Of a DNA stretch of 64,000 nt, positions 34,371-47,900 are shown one piece after another. The notes beneath the pieces are model-generated. The model saw only the letters and a program-made list of their open reading frames with translations, was not told where the DNA came from and did no database searches. The translations under genes were made by a program, and so were the position numbers. Within the stretch, counting starts at the first letter, position 1; the number at the start of each line of letters is the position of its first letter. Source of the DNA: Enoplolaimus lenunculus (lineage: Eukaryota; Nematoda; Enoplea; Enoplida; Thoracostomopsidae); the NCBI GenBank assembly GCA_030248215.1, contig JASANG010003764.1, forward strand, positions 124,001 to 188,000, written 5' to 3'.

Positions 34371-34518
34371 GTGCAATCCTAACCCCGTTAGAATTACACC
34401 CCGTAAAACCGTGTACTCTAACCCCGTTAGAGTTACACCAAATTTCCGACCAATCTAACCCCGTTAGATTTGGCCTAGCCGTTGTAGAATAATAAATCTA
34501 ACCCCGTTAGATTTATTA
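34371..34518. repeat. Four short hairpins with core CTAAC-CCC-GTTAG
   Basis: Hairpins at 34371-34399, 34411-34438, 34448-34474 and 34490-34518. All share CTAAC, a CCC loop and GTTAG. The outer arms differ yet pair: GTGTACT with AGTTACAC (one bulge) in the second, AAT with ATT in the third, TAATAAAT with ATTTATTA in the fourth (13-bp perfect stem). The first has one C/A mismatch and GTG/CAC outer pairing. The cluster is on the right side of the retroelement leader. Confidence 0.8.
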
Positions 34519-35289
34519 GACTACTTTTTCCCAGGTTTCCTTTAATACCCCAAGTTCCTTTAGCACATGACACCAGTATTCTATACTGGGTAATTTCTGC
34601 GCCTTGCGCACTGCCGATTAACCGTAATGCCGTAATTCCTTCACATTCTATGCCACCGTGACTATTCGTAATCAAATTCAATTCAACCTTACTTACTAAG
34701 AACTTCCGCCTTTAACCCAAATACGCCAACGCAAAACTCGAAAACTGTAGGTATAACAACGTACGAATCTGTTAACAACCAGCAGAAAATATGACAACCG
34801 ATTTTACTAGCTCCCAAAACCAAGACTGATTCCCGTCCTGGCTACCCATTTCGGCATCTCGACCTCATTTGCATTTTTGCCGACACCCACAATTGGGTGT
34901 CCGCAATGCGGTTGAGGTCCAGAGCCACACATCCGGTACCTTTAGCAACAACAACAACAATACTCCCGAGACACACATATAACAAAGCACCATATTGGTG
35001 CTGACATAGCCTAGCTATGTCCTTATCCGCAAAATAGGCCAAACATCAATGCAACTATATTCAACGAGTACTGAATGGCCACGCAGGGCCCAGGTAAGTT
35101 TACATTGCGGACACAGCCGCCATAACATAGATTTACCAGTTTTTATGCCTTGTGGCAACGCCTAAGTCTAACTTAAGTTCTAAGAGAGACTAGGTGAAGC
35201 CAGGGACTCCCTTAAGGTGTGGTTTTGATATAGGGTTTTATTTTATAGTTTTAGTTTTTAGTTCGAAATAGGTTTAAGTGTGGCATAGC

Positions 35290-35410
35290 CACCTACAGCC
35301 CTTTGGGCAAAAACCTGAGGCTGTTTGCACAGCTACCAGGAGCGGCCCCTATGGCGATGGGGTAGTCTGGCTACATGCTAGGCAACCGTGGTACTGGGGC
35401 GCTCATTAGT
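35290..35410 (-). repeat. GC-rich repeat, inverted relative to 26520-26632
   Basis: GCTGTTTGCACAGCTACCAG and GGCCCCTATGGCGATGGGGT complement the segment at 26560-26620. It lies close to the presumed right border of the retroelement region. Confidence 0.6.
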
Positions 35411-36146
35411 TGTGATATTGATGTTTAGTTTGAGAAGGCTGGGTGCTGGGATGGGGTATATATAATAAATTCTAATGAAACGAATAGAAAATGTGTTTAA
35501 ACCCATGTGAAGGGCGGTATTCGAAATAATTTCCAATAATAGTCTTATGAAAATTGAGCAAATATCTTAAACCCAAAAACTGATGTTAAATATATAACCC
35601 CATTATATACATAAAGATCTATCCCTAGAAAGAAATTGTATTAAATAGATGTATAAATGTTCCAACTCCAGACTGCCATTAGCAGATTACTGTTTTTGGA
35701 ATATCGCATAGGGTTACATCGCAGACCAAATGTTGCCCAACATGTAGAATGTAACAAAACATGACCGACTGCCCGTTGTTAACGTGATCCCCGCATTAGG
35801 AGAACTCAGAATTCTGAACTGATTGAATCATTCGGAGTTAATCAACTCGACCCGGAATTAAATGAAATCAGAGCGAGTTAATATTTACTGTTACTTACTC
35901 ATTGGAATTTAAAGTGCGTATTATTGAATTTTCCCAACTGAACGTAACGTTACATAATGACGAAACAACACAAACGCAACTGCAAGTTTTTGTACTGCAC
36001 TGCACCAGTGTTACGTAAAATTTTAAATTTGAGGTTGAAACGATCAGAGAATAACATAAGAAGCTTTTGTACAGTTGAAATCCAACCATGTTTGGGCAAA
36101 CACCGGCTAGTATGATAACGGAAAACATCCCCAAATCTACGTTCAG
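35411..36146. other. POLR3A 3' flank
   Basis: AT-rich and without a gene. Includes the POLR3A 3' untranslated region next to 36147 and a dispersed repeat at about 36050-36120 (GCCGGTGTTTGCCCAAACAT on the minus strand) whose second copy is at about 53430-53507. Confidence 0.5.
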
Positions 36147-38937
36147 TCACACAGAACAATGGAATTCAGGCACATCAAATATCAGTTTCCTTGAATGAGT
36201 TGTCATCACCATGCGGTTATTGCTGTACGCGGGCGATTTTGAGCTTCTAAACAGTAACTTGAACAGTCCCGTTCCGACTTTCATCGGAATTCCCATGATA
36301 ATGCATTCCGACACGCCACACACAGCGTCTTCTTGCCCGAAATAAGCCGCATCAAACAGATGATCCATTGTTTGTTCGAATGACGCAAGCATAATCGCCG
36401 ACTCTTTCATTTTGGACATTCCTTGTCTCGTAATTCCCAACACTTCGCCCCTGAAGTATTTCGTTTTTCAACTCAGCTTTTTGCATAAGGTTTACAGTTG
36501 CACACAGAATATTCTTAACCCTTTCACTCATAGAATATACTTACACCTTGTGAGCAGTGTTTATCATTTATAACATATATGCGCAGCGCGAAATCTCCAC
36601 AAGACGTGAGAGCCTACTCGGGCTCGAGCATCAAGCTCCTATAGCTCAGTGGTCATCATAACCGCCTCCCACCCGTGAGACTGGGGATCGAATCTTACCT
36701 TGAAATTACGTCTCATATGAAAATGAAAATATTCATGTGAGAAAAGGTTAAGTACTTGATTACTTTTAGTGCCATACCAGTAGATTAAGCGTATTCCAAA
36801 GTATAAACCTAAGCAAAAAATATAGTCAAAAATCTAAGTCTACTTATTAACAGTCCCACCAGAAACCGGGACGCCCTTTAAAGTCTTAACGTGGACCACA
36901 ATTTGAATTTTCATCTCACTGAAATTTAACGACAACGCACTAAATGTCCACGGAATTTTCTTGCCCGACTAACCTGTACGTCATTAAATCAGCTAAAAGC
37001 ATAACGTGCCGTTGATCAAGCCCGATTCCGTGTCCAGCCATTGTTTGAAGGATTTCCTGCAATTCAGCAGAGAAATATTTTGAATGTCAGCCGTTCTCAC
37101 AAACTATAGTAATCCGTGACGATAGCAGGATAAGAACCCTAATCATTGTTTCTTGGTTTCAGTGACGGGGATAAGGTAAAGCCTAACATCCGAGTTCCCT
37201 ATCCAGACACCCAAATTTGACATCCCATTTTCCTCCAATCCAAAAGTACAACAATAATACACAGAGAGCATATTAGTCTTGATTAACCTTTAATAAACGC
37301 ACATGGATACAAGATTTTTTCGTCTACAGAAAAAATGAAGTGTAACTAACGACGGCGCAAACAGAAAAAACATGAGCTTTAAGGTACAATAAATTGACCT
37401 CTCCACACCACATTCGTTCGCCTTTCCTCTCAAAACAGTGAGAAGCTTTGAAGGCGGTGACTCCAACATAATTTTCCAATATTAAGTAACAACTTTTCAA
37501 TTAAAATTATATTTAAATTTACCGTCATAATGGAAGTTCGAGCGGCTTCAATTCCGAGCACTTTCCCAACGTCCATGGTACTGTTGTACACCGTTTTGTT
37601 TGGATCAACCCCTGGAGTTGCCAGGACACCCCGAAAATCAGTGCCTTCGACCAACAATTTATACGTACGTCCATGCTTTTCGTCCGCATGAATGACACAC
37701 CGTGAGACACCAGGAAGCCCTGAACACAAAATTAAATGATAAAGAGAAATCCGAGATGAACGAATATACCAAGCAGTGTATGTGCTGTAACAGTGTCGTC
37801 CTAAAAGTAATTACTTCATCAAGATGTGTAAGCAAAAATTTGGAAAAAAATGTGAGTTGCATGTTCTTTAAAAGCACTGGAGAAAAGTTCGAAGATGTTT
37901 TGACCCCTAATCTCGATGGCTACACCTTCGACTTCTAGCGCTTACACCCTATCGCCTAAAAGTGGCAGTAATGAAGTAAACATACAGAATATTGCAATTT
38001 CACTCAACTAACCTTGAATCACAACATCTTGAATTGCGTATTTCAAATGTTGAATATGATAATAAATCGTATATTTCGACGTTTCTACTGGATGAATTGT
38101 TATAATGCTTTCGCCGTGGCGTCGAATCTAAAGCAAACATCAATAAAAATAAACATTGTTATAATAAACATGTGCACAACGACCGTAAACACAAAAACAA
38201 TCACAAATAATCACATTGTTATCTAAATCGCAACCGGGCGAAACTATGAGTGGGGGGAACATTTCAGCTATTGCCTTCAGTCTACCGATTAGCTATTCGC
38301 AAAAATCAAATCAAAAGAGTCACAATATCCAGAACAAAATATGAAAACTTGCATAACGCATATTCAGTAAAAACTATTTCAAAAGTGGCCCATGTATAGA
38401 ACAGGGCCGGAACAGTAGTATAAGCATATTCCTGAGCCTAAGCCTAAGCATAAGTGTATGGATGAGCGTATTCCTAAGCGTAAGCCTTACCCTAAGCCAA
38501 AGCAGCGTAAGCCTAAGCCTAAGCACAAAAGTTCGTGTATAGCTTAAACTGGCTCTACTACAGCCCCACGGGAAAACGATCCGGCCCTGTTCTATACATG
38601 GGCCTCTGAAGTTATCGTCCAACTCCTCCAAACCGCAAAAATTGCGAGGCTGCAGTGACAAAATAATACATTGCTGACAATAAAATGTTATTTGCGTTGT
38701 TTTCAAAACATGGTCACGTTTAACAAGTAAAATATTAGATTGCAACTTTACCATATCATATTTAATCGAAAGTTTATCGTTAACGATGGAATCAATAATT
38801 GAATACAAGGTAACTTCAAGTTGTAAAATCTGAATTCGAGCTAACGAAATTTTGAGTAACAAAAAACAGTCATCCTGTGTGAAAACTTCTTCGACGTATT
38901 CAGTTATTTCGCCAAGCGTTGTTTTCTCCAGCCGGCC
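36147..38937 (-). CDS. POLR3A: POLR3A C-terminal exons
   Basis: The last five exons read [90 protein letters not shown] and [20 protein letters not shown]. The end is [39 protein letters not shown] and a variable tail. This matches the clamp-closing C-terminal region of RPC1. The donors at 38752 and 36974 are GTAAAG and GTTAGT. Confidence 0.94.
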
Positions 38938-41900
38938 CTAAAACGCACAATAAATTATACATATTGTGCGCATCATAGTTTTCCTTGTAACTCATAGTTT
39001 GCACTTTCCAACACATTTTAAGCTTACAGCTTAGGCTTAGGTCGTGGCTTAATCACTCCTTTTCCTGAACATAAGCCTGAGTCTAAGCCTAGCCATGTGT
39101 GTGAAGGTTTACAAGAGCCTTCCTCGTCATTATAAAAACCTAAAACAACTTCTATGTGCAATGTCCAAAATAACACATGCACAGAACAAAGCTTTTAGAG
39201 AAAGCGGGTGACGATAATACAACGCGTTAACAGATAAGTGCAACCAAAATTCCGGTTCCGGTATTCTGTTATTTTTCCACAAAATAATCGGGTATTTTCG
39301 GTATTGAAATTTATTTTAATTTGAAAATTTTCCTAAAAAATGGGGCAGATCCTAACTTACTTTTCTAGCATATTTGGGGTAAAAGTTTTAACCTGAAACA
39401 CACAATAAGCAAAACTGTTACGCAGCACTGCTAGTAATAGTTTATTACTTACAAATAAATTTTACGGTAATACTCATACTTTCCGGTTACGGTTCCAGGA
39501 TTTCATAATTCTGGTTGTAATATTGTAACAGCACAGGTATCACATCAATTACATCGAAAAATTTATTAATCGCTGTACACCAAAACACTCTATTTCAAAC
39601 TATGCATAAAATTAAAAATACTAAAAAAATAAAAACATTTTTTACTAACCTTCACAATACGAGCTTCGTTCGCGTCTTTATTATTCACCAAATGCGCCGT
39701 TATAATCGGTGTTGATATCGCTTTGACTCCGTTGATAATTTCTTTGATTCTCGGAACGCCTTGTGTAATATTCATACTCGCAACGCCAGCAAAATGAAAC
39801 GTTTTCAGTGTCATTTGGGTTGATGGCTCCCCGATTGAAGTTGCGCCAACTGCTCCAACTGCAGTCCCAGGTTCAATACGCGAACGAGTATACTTTGACG
39901 CGCACGTATCAATGAATGCGCCTAGTTGTTGCTCAGTATAGCAATGACTTTTGCGACATACCTGGGTGGTACAAACTAACTGCCATATTCTCAAACGTAT
40001 ACCATGTAACGCCAGTTAGCGATACGTTTTCAAGCTAACGAAGCACGTAGGTCCGCTAAGACAAGTTCTTGACAAAATTCTTTATCACACAGATGCAATA
40101 CAAAAACTTTGCCAGTTCACCGAATCATTAAAATATTACAGATTTGACTTACTTTTGGTGTAAAATACAGTCAGGTATAATATTGTCAGTACATATCCTT
40201 GTGCACCAACTAAAACCAAACGGGACAGTACAATAAATTTTTCCACACATGCTTAGGCTTAGGTTTCGGACAAAGCTTACCTAAGCCTAAGCCCCAAGCC
40301 TTTGCCAAGTCATAACCTCAACTTAAGCCTCAGCCGTAACCTTTAACGCGAGGGCAAGTGTACAAGAGCTCAACAAAGAAATCTTCATTTCATATCTTAC
40401 CTTTTGTGTTTTAGCTGCCACAAGACATTTTGGACATTGCGGTATGTTGCAATCAGTTGAACATTTGCTAGGGATTTGAAACCTACAAAGGTAAAGAAGC
40501 TTTTCATCAATGGTTTTCAAATGGTTGCAAATGTATGTATGTTCAAGTAATAAAAGACATTCAGATACTAAATATAACCACGCCAAAAGTACTATTTGAT
40601 AGCTTAAGTTCAACAGAATTGAATACTTTAATATTTAAACAAAATTCGTCTACAGTGACGATTACGTGATTACAATCGCAACTGCAGTTGCAGTTGCTTA
40701 AAAATATTGTTTAATGCTAGTCAACACAACGCTAATCTTATTCGGAAACGTGTATGCACAATTCAAAATGCGATAGCGATGTTTAACAGCGCGTTAGAAA
40801 ACTTCCTGCGAGTCCAGTCACGAGTACTGTGACAATAGTCACTTGCAGTCGCAGTTACTTAAATATTAAAGTTTTCCAATGCTAGTTTACGGAATTGAAA
40901 TACCATTTCGAAAAGTGTACGGTAATCACTAGCAGTGCAAGCTGGCTTCTGTCACCAACTACTGTCAAAGAACGAGCAACCGCGACTTAAAATTCTGCCC
41001 GATAACATTCAAACTTGCCACTTGACTGTTACAGCGAGTTTTTCTTCGACGAAATCTCGCATCTGTTCACGAAAATGATTCGTAGTTAACGGTTTTAGTT
41101 CGTGGGCATCAATTTTACTGTCGACCAAAAATAACAGTTCTTCGGGGTCGCGATCAAGTGTTGCATTACAATTGTGTTGTGTTGCAACGCAATGAGCAAA
41201 TACGTGTTCCATATCGACTACGCAATCATCGCCTGAAAACTCAAAATACAGCAGATGTCAGAAGACAAATTTCAAGGCCAATAAATATAGTCACAGACGG
41301 AATTTACTGCAACAGTGATCGCATTCCAGGCTTCGATTGCAATTAGTCGTTTCCTGGACGTAGGCGCTCAAAGAAGCAATTTCTACTACTTGCAGTTACT
41401 GCGACCATAACTGCGACCGCTACCACTGCGTTTTACTTTGATTTACATTAAAACTACGCCAAAACAAAAACCCCGCACACCTTCATCCGTACCAGAAGCG
41501 GGCGTATTCTCAAGTTTCTTACCTTCCATTCCAGCAGGATCCATATTATCGTCGCCGTAGATAAACTGCACAACATCATTCATTGATGTACGGACTGTAC
41601 CATCATATTCAGCACAAAGATCTTCTAAACCTTTGACAAGTCTTCGCTAAAACCGTTATAGCTGAACAATATTTTCTAAGCAGAATAATAATCAAATTAT
41701 TCAATTCTCGCATGAAACTCCAACTGCATCCTTCTTCGTCGGCATGAGTTTTCTTACATTAAAGCATATGTTTAATAATTTTGAAACTTAATTATTGGCT
41801 TAAAACAATTGTCCGAAAAAACGTTCATAACAACATGTTTTAGCAACGGATTAAGTTTGCATTTACCAAAAACGCCAATTATATTGAAACGTCAAATTAA

Positions 41901-44900
41901 ATATTTAAAAAAAATGAATATTCACATTTGCTCACTTGCATATATCCAGTTTCTGCCGTTTTGACCGCAGTATCGACTAAGCCTTCACGACCGGCCATGG
42001 TGTGAAAAATGAATTCGGTCGGCGTCAAACCGGAGTAAAAGCTGTTTTCGACGAATCCTTTTGCTTCCGGTGTCACTGAGCCTTTGACAAAATGCGGCAG
42101 CGAGCGTTCTTCAAAACCGTTCGGTACTCGTTTACCAGACAACGCCTAACAAAAACAAAACAGACAACGCCTAATAAACACAAAATCCTTCGTGAACCAT
42201 GAAACAAAACTCGTACTATTTCATGCCAAATTTAAAATGTCCAGCTAGGATTTAAACTCTTCAGCTACGGGATGAGAGGTGTTTACCATTACCGCTTGAC
42301 TACAACAGCTAGATCCTCAGCGCGGCTTGCGTAGATTTCGTGATAGAACGGTTATTATCGAACTTCGGCACGTTTTCTATTAGATTCCTGCTACCCATAC
42401 ATAATCAAAGCATGCCACCTGCAGCTGCTGCAGTTACGTTGCTTGACAACTTATTACTAACTGGCAGGGTGCAACCGGAATTCCGGTTCCGGTTCCGGCA
42501 TTTTTTCACCTTCCGGTTCCGGTTCCGGTTCCGGTAAATTTTTACCGGATTTAAAAATTCCGGTATTATAATTTGGCCGTTTTCTTAACATTGCTAATTT
42601 TTAAGAATCTCTTTTGAAAGCCACTTGTACTCCGAATATAAGCCATTGATGGTGGATTTCACTTCAGTCGATGATGAAAATCTAAAATACAACAAATAAA
42701 ATAAATACCTATGTTCGACTAAGGTTATTTCACAAATAATAGAGCAAAAAATAAGATTAAAATGAAATTTTTGGTGAAATGCATTTTTCATTTTCCGGTT
42801 CCGGTTCCGGTTCCGGTTCCGGTAAAATTTTCAAATTCCGGTTCCGGTTCCGGTTCCGGTTCCGGTAAATTGTAATTCCGGTTGCACCCTGCTAACTGGC
42901 GATACAAAGTTCAGAAGAACACGGCTCTAGATCCAACCTTCGACGTAATTTTTGTAATGAAAACGTTTTTGCTCTAACCTGTTGTCCAACGCACGCAATC
43001 ATTTGTGAAATATTAATAAACGATCCTTTTGAACCACAGTTCGCCATAGTTAACGGACTGTTATGCCGCGATAGCTCTGCTCGACACGCTTTCCCAGCCT
43101 CATCTCGAATTTGGGACAATTCACGCAAAATGACAGCTTCTAACGTTTCTTCTCCGGTGCAACCAGGTTGCGTTTGAAGTTCACGATTCTACAAAGTTCT
43201 AAACCCTGTGCATACGTACAGAATTGCTGCAATGAGAACTTATCGTTAAACTTGCACGTGTGCAAATTGCAGGTATATATAATTTCTTGCTGTCAAACAT
43301 TTCCACAGGCCAGTTATAGTTGCAAATGGAAGTTGCAACCACAAGTTCTCGATATCAAACATTCGCTAGTGCAAGTTACAGTTGCATATTTTCATTACAA
43401 AGACTCAGTTATTCGAATATGGCTTTATACAACAATATTATCTAATAAATTTTATACTGATGTTTTACAACGAACATATTTCAGTTTTAAAAAAGCATTT
43501 TATAAATGCTATCCGAAAAATACAAGCAACTGGTGTCAATTTCATATTGTTAAAATATACTCTCATCTGATTCCGAGCAAAAACATTTTCGTACACAATA
43601 CACTTGCAACTGAACACCAAAGATGCCAAAAGTGAAAATGAGAACAACTTCGTTTAACCTAAGCCAATACGAAACAATTTGTCTTATGCCCTCCTGAAAC
43701 AAAATAGAAATCTCTCGAAACAGATTAGAACACATTTCCTCTTGTGCATCTAAATACCATTAGCTGTTGAATAAAATCTTCGCACTTTGCATATCCTTTG
43801 TCCAACAGTTGTTGTTTACGTTTTAACAGGGCATCTCCTGGAGTGACATCGCCAATCCCAATTGAAAATCCATGATTCATTAAAAACACCGGAGCTATCC
43901 TTGCCAAACGCCACATTGCGTCGGCAGCTTCCTAAATAATTAATCTTCAACTAATAAATCCAAATACCATTAACTATAGCAGAACACAATTCAGTATAAA
44001 GCAAAAACAGTTATAACCACTTCAGCGTCCCAACACACTCGTCTCGAAAAGTTACCTGGCCTACGCAAGGCAAGTTACTGCCCAAAATACGAAACACTGA
44101 GCAAATTGAATTTGGTAAAAAATTTATACCGCAAAGAAACGGCAGGTTAAAAGCCAATCAAACCATCTTTGTTGACTCGTGCAACATTTTATTCGCTTCA
44201 AAAAGTCGACAAAAACAAAATACATCATTCGCTATCGTTGCGCTAAAATTTCAATTACCGCGCAATCTAAACCGTAAAGAAGCTGTCAAGTGCCAAAATT
44301 TAAAAACCATCTACGAAATAGCAAACTAGAAACCTTACTTGTTCGCCAAAATCTCGCATCAATGTATAAAATATATTCTTTTTCGATCCGGAACCAAGCG
44401 TTGCCTTGTCCATTGCACCACACAACAGTTCGCTGTTGCGTATAATTACCCACGAATCATTCACACATAAATCACGTTCGCTTGAATATCGCTTTCCTAA
44501 AGTGAATAATTAAAAACTGTCAAACTAATCATAATAATACAAAAATATATTTTGCAGCGAACAGTTCTGAACTAAAGTAAAACGTCGCGGAATAGTAATT
44601 CTATAGCCATGAGACAATCATGGACACAAATAAGAGCGCAGTTGTAAGCACGACTGCGTCTGCGATCGCGATTTTATAACTGCGTTTGTGCTTTGTTTGC
44701 ACACGGCCAGCGCGTCTGAAGACACGATTGCACCCGTATTTGAAATCAGTGTGCGACCGGATATTAATTTACTGAATACCGGAACCGGAGCAATATACTG
44801 AATTTTTTACCGGAATCAGATATTAACCGGATATACTGTATATGAGCACTGTTGAAAGTAAGTGAGTCGCGAAAATGTATACTTTTACTGAAAAGACACG

Positions 44901-47900
44901 ATTGCACCCGTGTTTGAAATCAGTGTGCGACCGGATATTAATTTACTGAATACCGGGACCGGAGCAATATACTGAATTTTTTACCGGAATCAGATATTAA
45001 CCGGATATACTATATATGAGCACTGTTGAAAGTAAGTGAGTCGCGAAAATGTATACGTTTACTGAATTAAAATTAATTGTTAGCTTGTATTTTTCATTCT
45101 ATTTCAGTCACCAAGGTGCAACCGAAATTCCGGTACCGGTTCCGGCATTTTTTTGACCTTCCGGTTCCGGTTTCGATAAATTTTTACCGGAATTAAAAAT
45201 TCCGGTATTAAATTTTTGTTGGCAGAACTTAAGATATTTTACTATTAAAAATTAAGGATATTTCATTCGTATAGTATATAAACCTTGACAATTGCCGAAA
45301 ACAAACCACTGAAGGTAGATTTCGCTGCCGTGGATTATGAAAATCTAAAAATAAAGTGAGTAGCTAATCTTCAACTAAGGATTATTTCAAAAATAATATT
45401 GCAAAAACAAAATTAACGTGAATTTTTCGGTGGCATGTATTTTTCATTTTCCGGCTTCGTGTCCGGTAATTTTTTCAATTTCCGGTTCCGGTTCCGGATA
45501 ATTGTAACTCCGGTTGCACGCTAGTTTAGAGATGATTAAAAATTGAACACTTGGCCAAAGCGAATGCAGTTTCAGAGCTTGTTGCAGTCGCGAACAGTTT
45601 ACTATCGGAGTTGCAGTTAGAAATGATCTGAGATCTTTTCAGCTACAACCAAGCATACCTTTTGTCGATAAATTAAGCAACACTTTCGATGACCTGTTAG
45701 GGCGTATAAGTAAGCTAAATATTTGCTTTCCCGTCCAAAACGGGCCCGGTTTGACAACGGCAGGTGGAGGAATATTAATTCGGATACCGATATCAGTTCC
45801 TGCAAGCATTTGGGAGGCGAACTGAGCAACCTGAAACAAAACATATGCCGTCGGAAACTACAATCCAAAATACATTCTTAACAGCTATGAGCTTTTGTTA
45901 ACTACATAACATATGGACTTTTAAAGATAATACAAAAACTTCCAACACAAATCTAACACATCATACAAAAAACTGCCGTCACCGCTACCCTTAACTGTCA
46001 AAAAATGACGAAATGTAATTGAATTAAGAGAAAAAAATGACCCACTTGTTATGTTCCAGTAAAAATATCATCAATGGTAGCAAAGTTCAACGCTTATAAT
46101 GGTTAAACATCAAATAAAAAGTATTGTTGTCGGTAATAACTCAAATTTTAACTAAATTTAATTTACCTTAATCTCTTACCTGTTCTCTAGTAAAAAATCG
46201 ATCTTTATGCGTCATCAAATATCCGCCAGTAATGAAATCTTGAATGGCAGCAATGAGTGGTTCGCCGTTCCTCGGTGTAATCATATTTGATTTGACGCCC
46301 ATCAGGCATATTGCTTCGGCGCGTGCCTCCTCGGTTTGTGGCAAATGCAAATTCATTTCGTCTCCATCAAAGTCTGTAAAAGTGTGTGCATATTATTTAA
46401 CATGTTTATTTTTCAAGCTTTTACGAAGATTTGAAGAAAAATATTTCTCACTTTTACACTAGAAATAAATCTTAAATTATTTTTCTTCTAACTGTAATGA
46501 CTCGTCCGTCACACTATATTTGGTATGAGGCAAACGTCGCTACTTCACAATACTTTTTTGTATCATTCACAGCTTTACGCCTAAACCTAAACCTAACCAC
46601 TAAACGTAATCTTAAGCCTATTCTAAAATGTATGTTCAAGCAATCGAAGCCTATTTTAGCATTCCAGTTCACTAAATATGAAGAGCAATTTTTGCTACGG
46701 AAGAGAAAGAAGTAAACCAGAGTATTACGTCAGCAATAAATTTACCCGCATTATAAGGCGTGCAAACACATTCATTGAATCGAAACGTCCGGTGCGGTAC
46801 AACTTTAACAAAATGAGCCATAATACTAATTTTGTGTAGCGATGGCTGTCGGTTAAACAGGACCACGTCATTATCCATCATATGACGTTCGATGACATCA
46901 CCGACCCGAAGTTTTTCTGAAGACCACATGAACAATAAATTACTTCGGATACAGAGTGGTACCAAATGACAAAATGCCACCGGATACCAAAACCTGGTAG
47001 TAAATTTCAAACCAGTATCGATACAACAAAACAAAATATTTTAAACCAATCTTCCGCGTAAAACACGTGAAGTGAAATCTCAGTTTGGTAAAAAATTGAA
47101 GCCGGTTTGTCACCGAAATTCGATATATTATATTTCAACATTTTTCATTTACCTGCTATCACAGTTCGGTTGCCATATTTCAGAAATTTCTTCATTCCAG
47201 TGCCTTTTTCAACAATAAAATTTGCACCAGGATGTTTATCGGCTCCATTGATTACAAGTTGTCGCATTTTTTCAATATTAACGTCAGTAACCTGCAGTAA
47301 AACACAAATAGAGTGCAAATTATTAGTAACTGATAATTTTTTAAGCTGCACCCTGACCGTTTATCCAAGTTTAAGCGTAACATAAGTCTTTGCGAATCCA
47401 TAACTTCACAAGAAACCCGCTGTACGAGCAGCTTTACATACAGTGACAGACAAAATTAAGCGCAAGACAACTACAGCCGCTATTGCCTTGAAGAAACAAA
47501 CTTTTCAATCATTTTTAAACGCGGTTACAATCGCGCTTTGAATCACGACTGCAATCCGCGATCAGAAGTGAACGAAATCGCGATGACTGCGTAGTGCGCA
47601 CTTAGTTCTGTCTCTGATTTTCACACCAAGAATATTTCAACAAACTGTAACTTTCATTCTATCATCAAGCAAATAAAAATTCAGAACCGTCGTACTAAAG
47701 TTATTATATAAGTTGCAATCAAATATTACTAAGTAAACGTACGGTTTCAGGATACGTCATCGTTTTTGCAATCAACTGCGGAACTCCGATTTGATCAATA
47801 CGTAAATTAGGGTCAGGAGATATTACGGTTCGACCAGAAAAATCAACGCGTTTGCCAGACAAATTGCCTCGAAAACGTCCTTGTTTGCCTTTCAAACGCT

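Larger units (their letters stand above)
32581..35220 (-). mobile_element. Probable leader/5' region of the Ty3/gypsy-like element
   Basis: This C-rich, T-rich stretch upstream of the gag frame shares its composition and is unlike the AT-rich host sequence. It holds tandem repeats (33340-33985) and a hairpin cluster (34371-34518). A terminal repeat should lie towards its right end, but no matching partner exists in the window, so neither LTR nor primer-binding site can be placed. The right border is a guess from the change in base composition. Confidence 0.5.
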
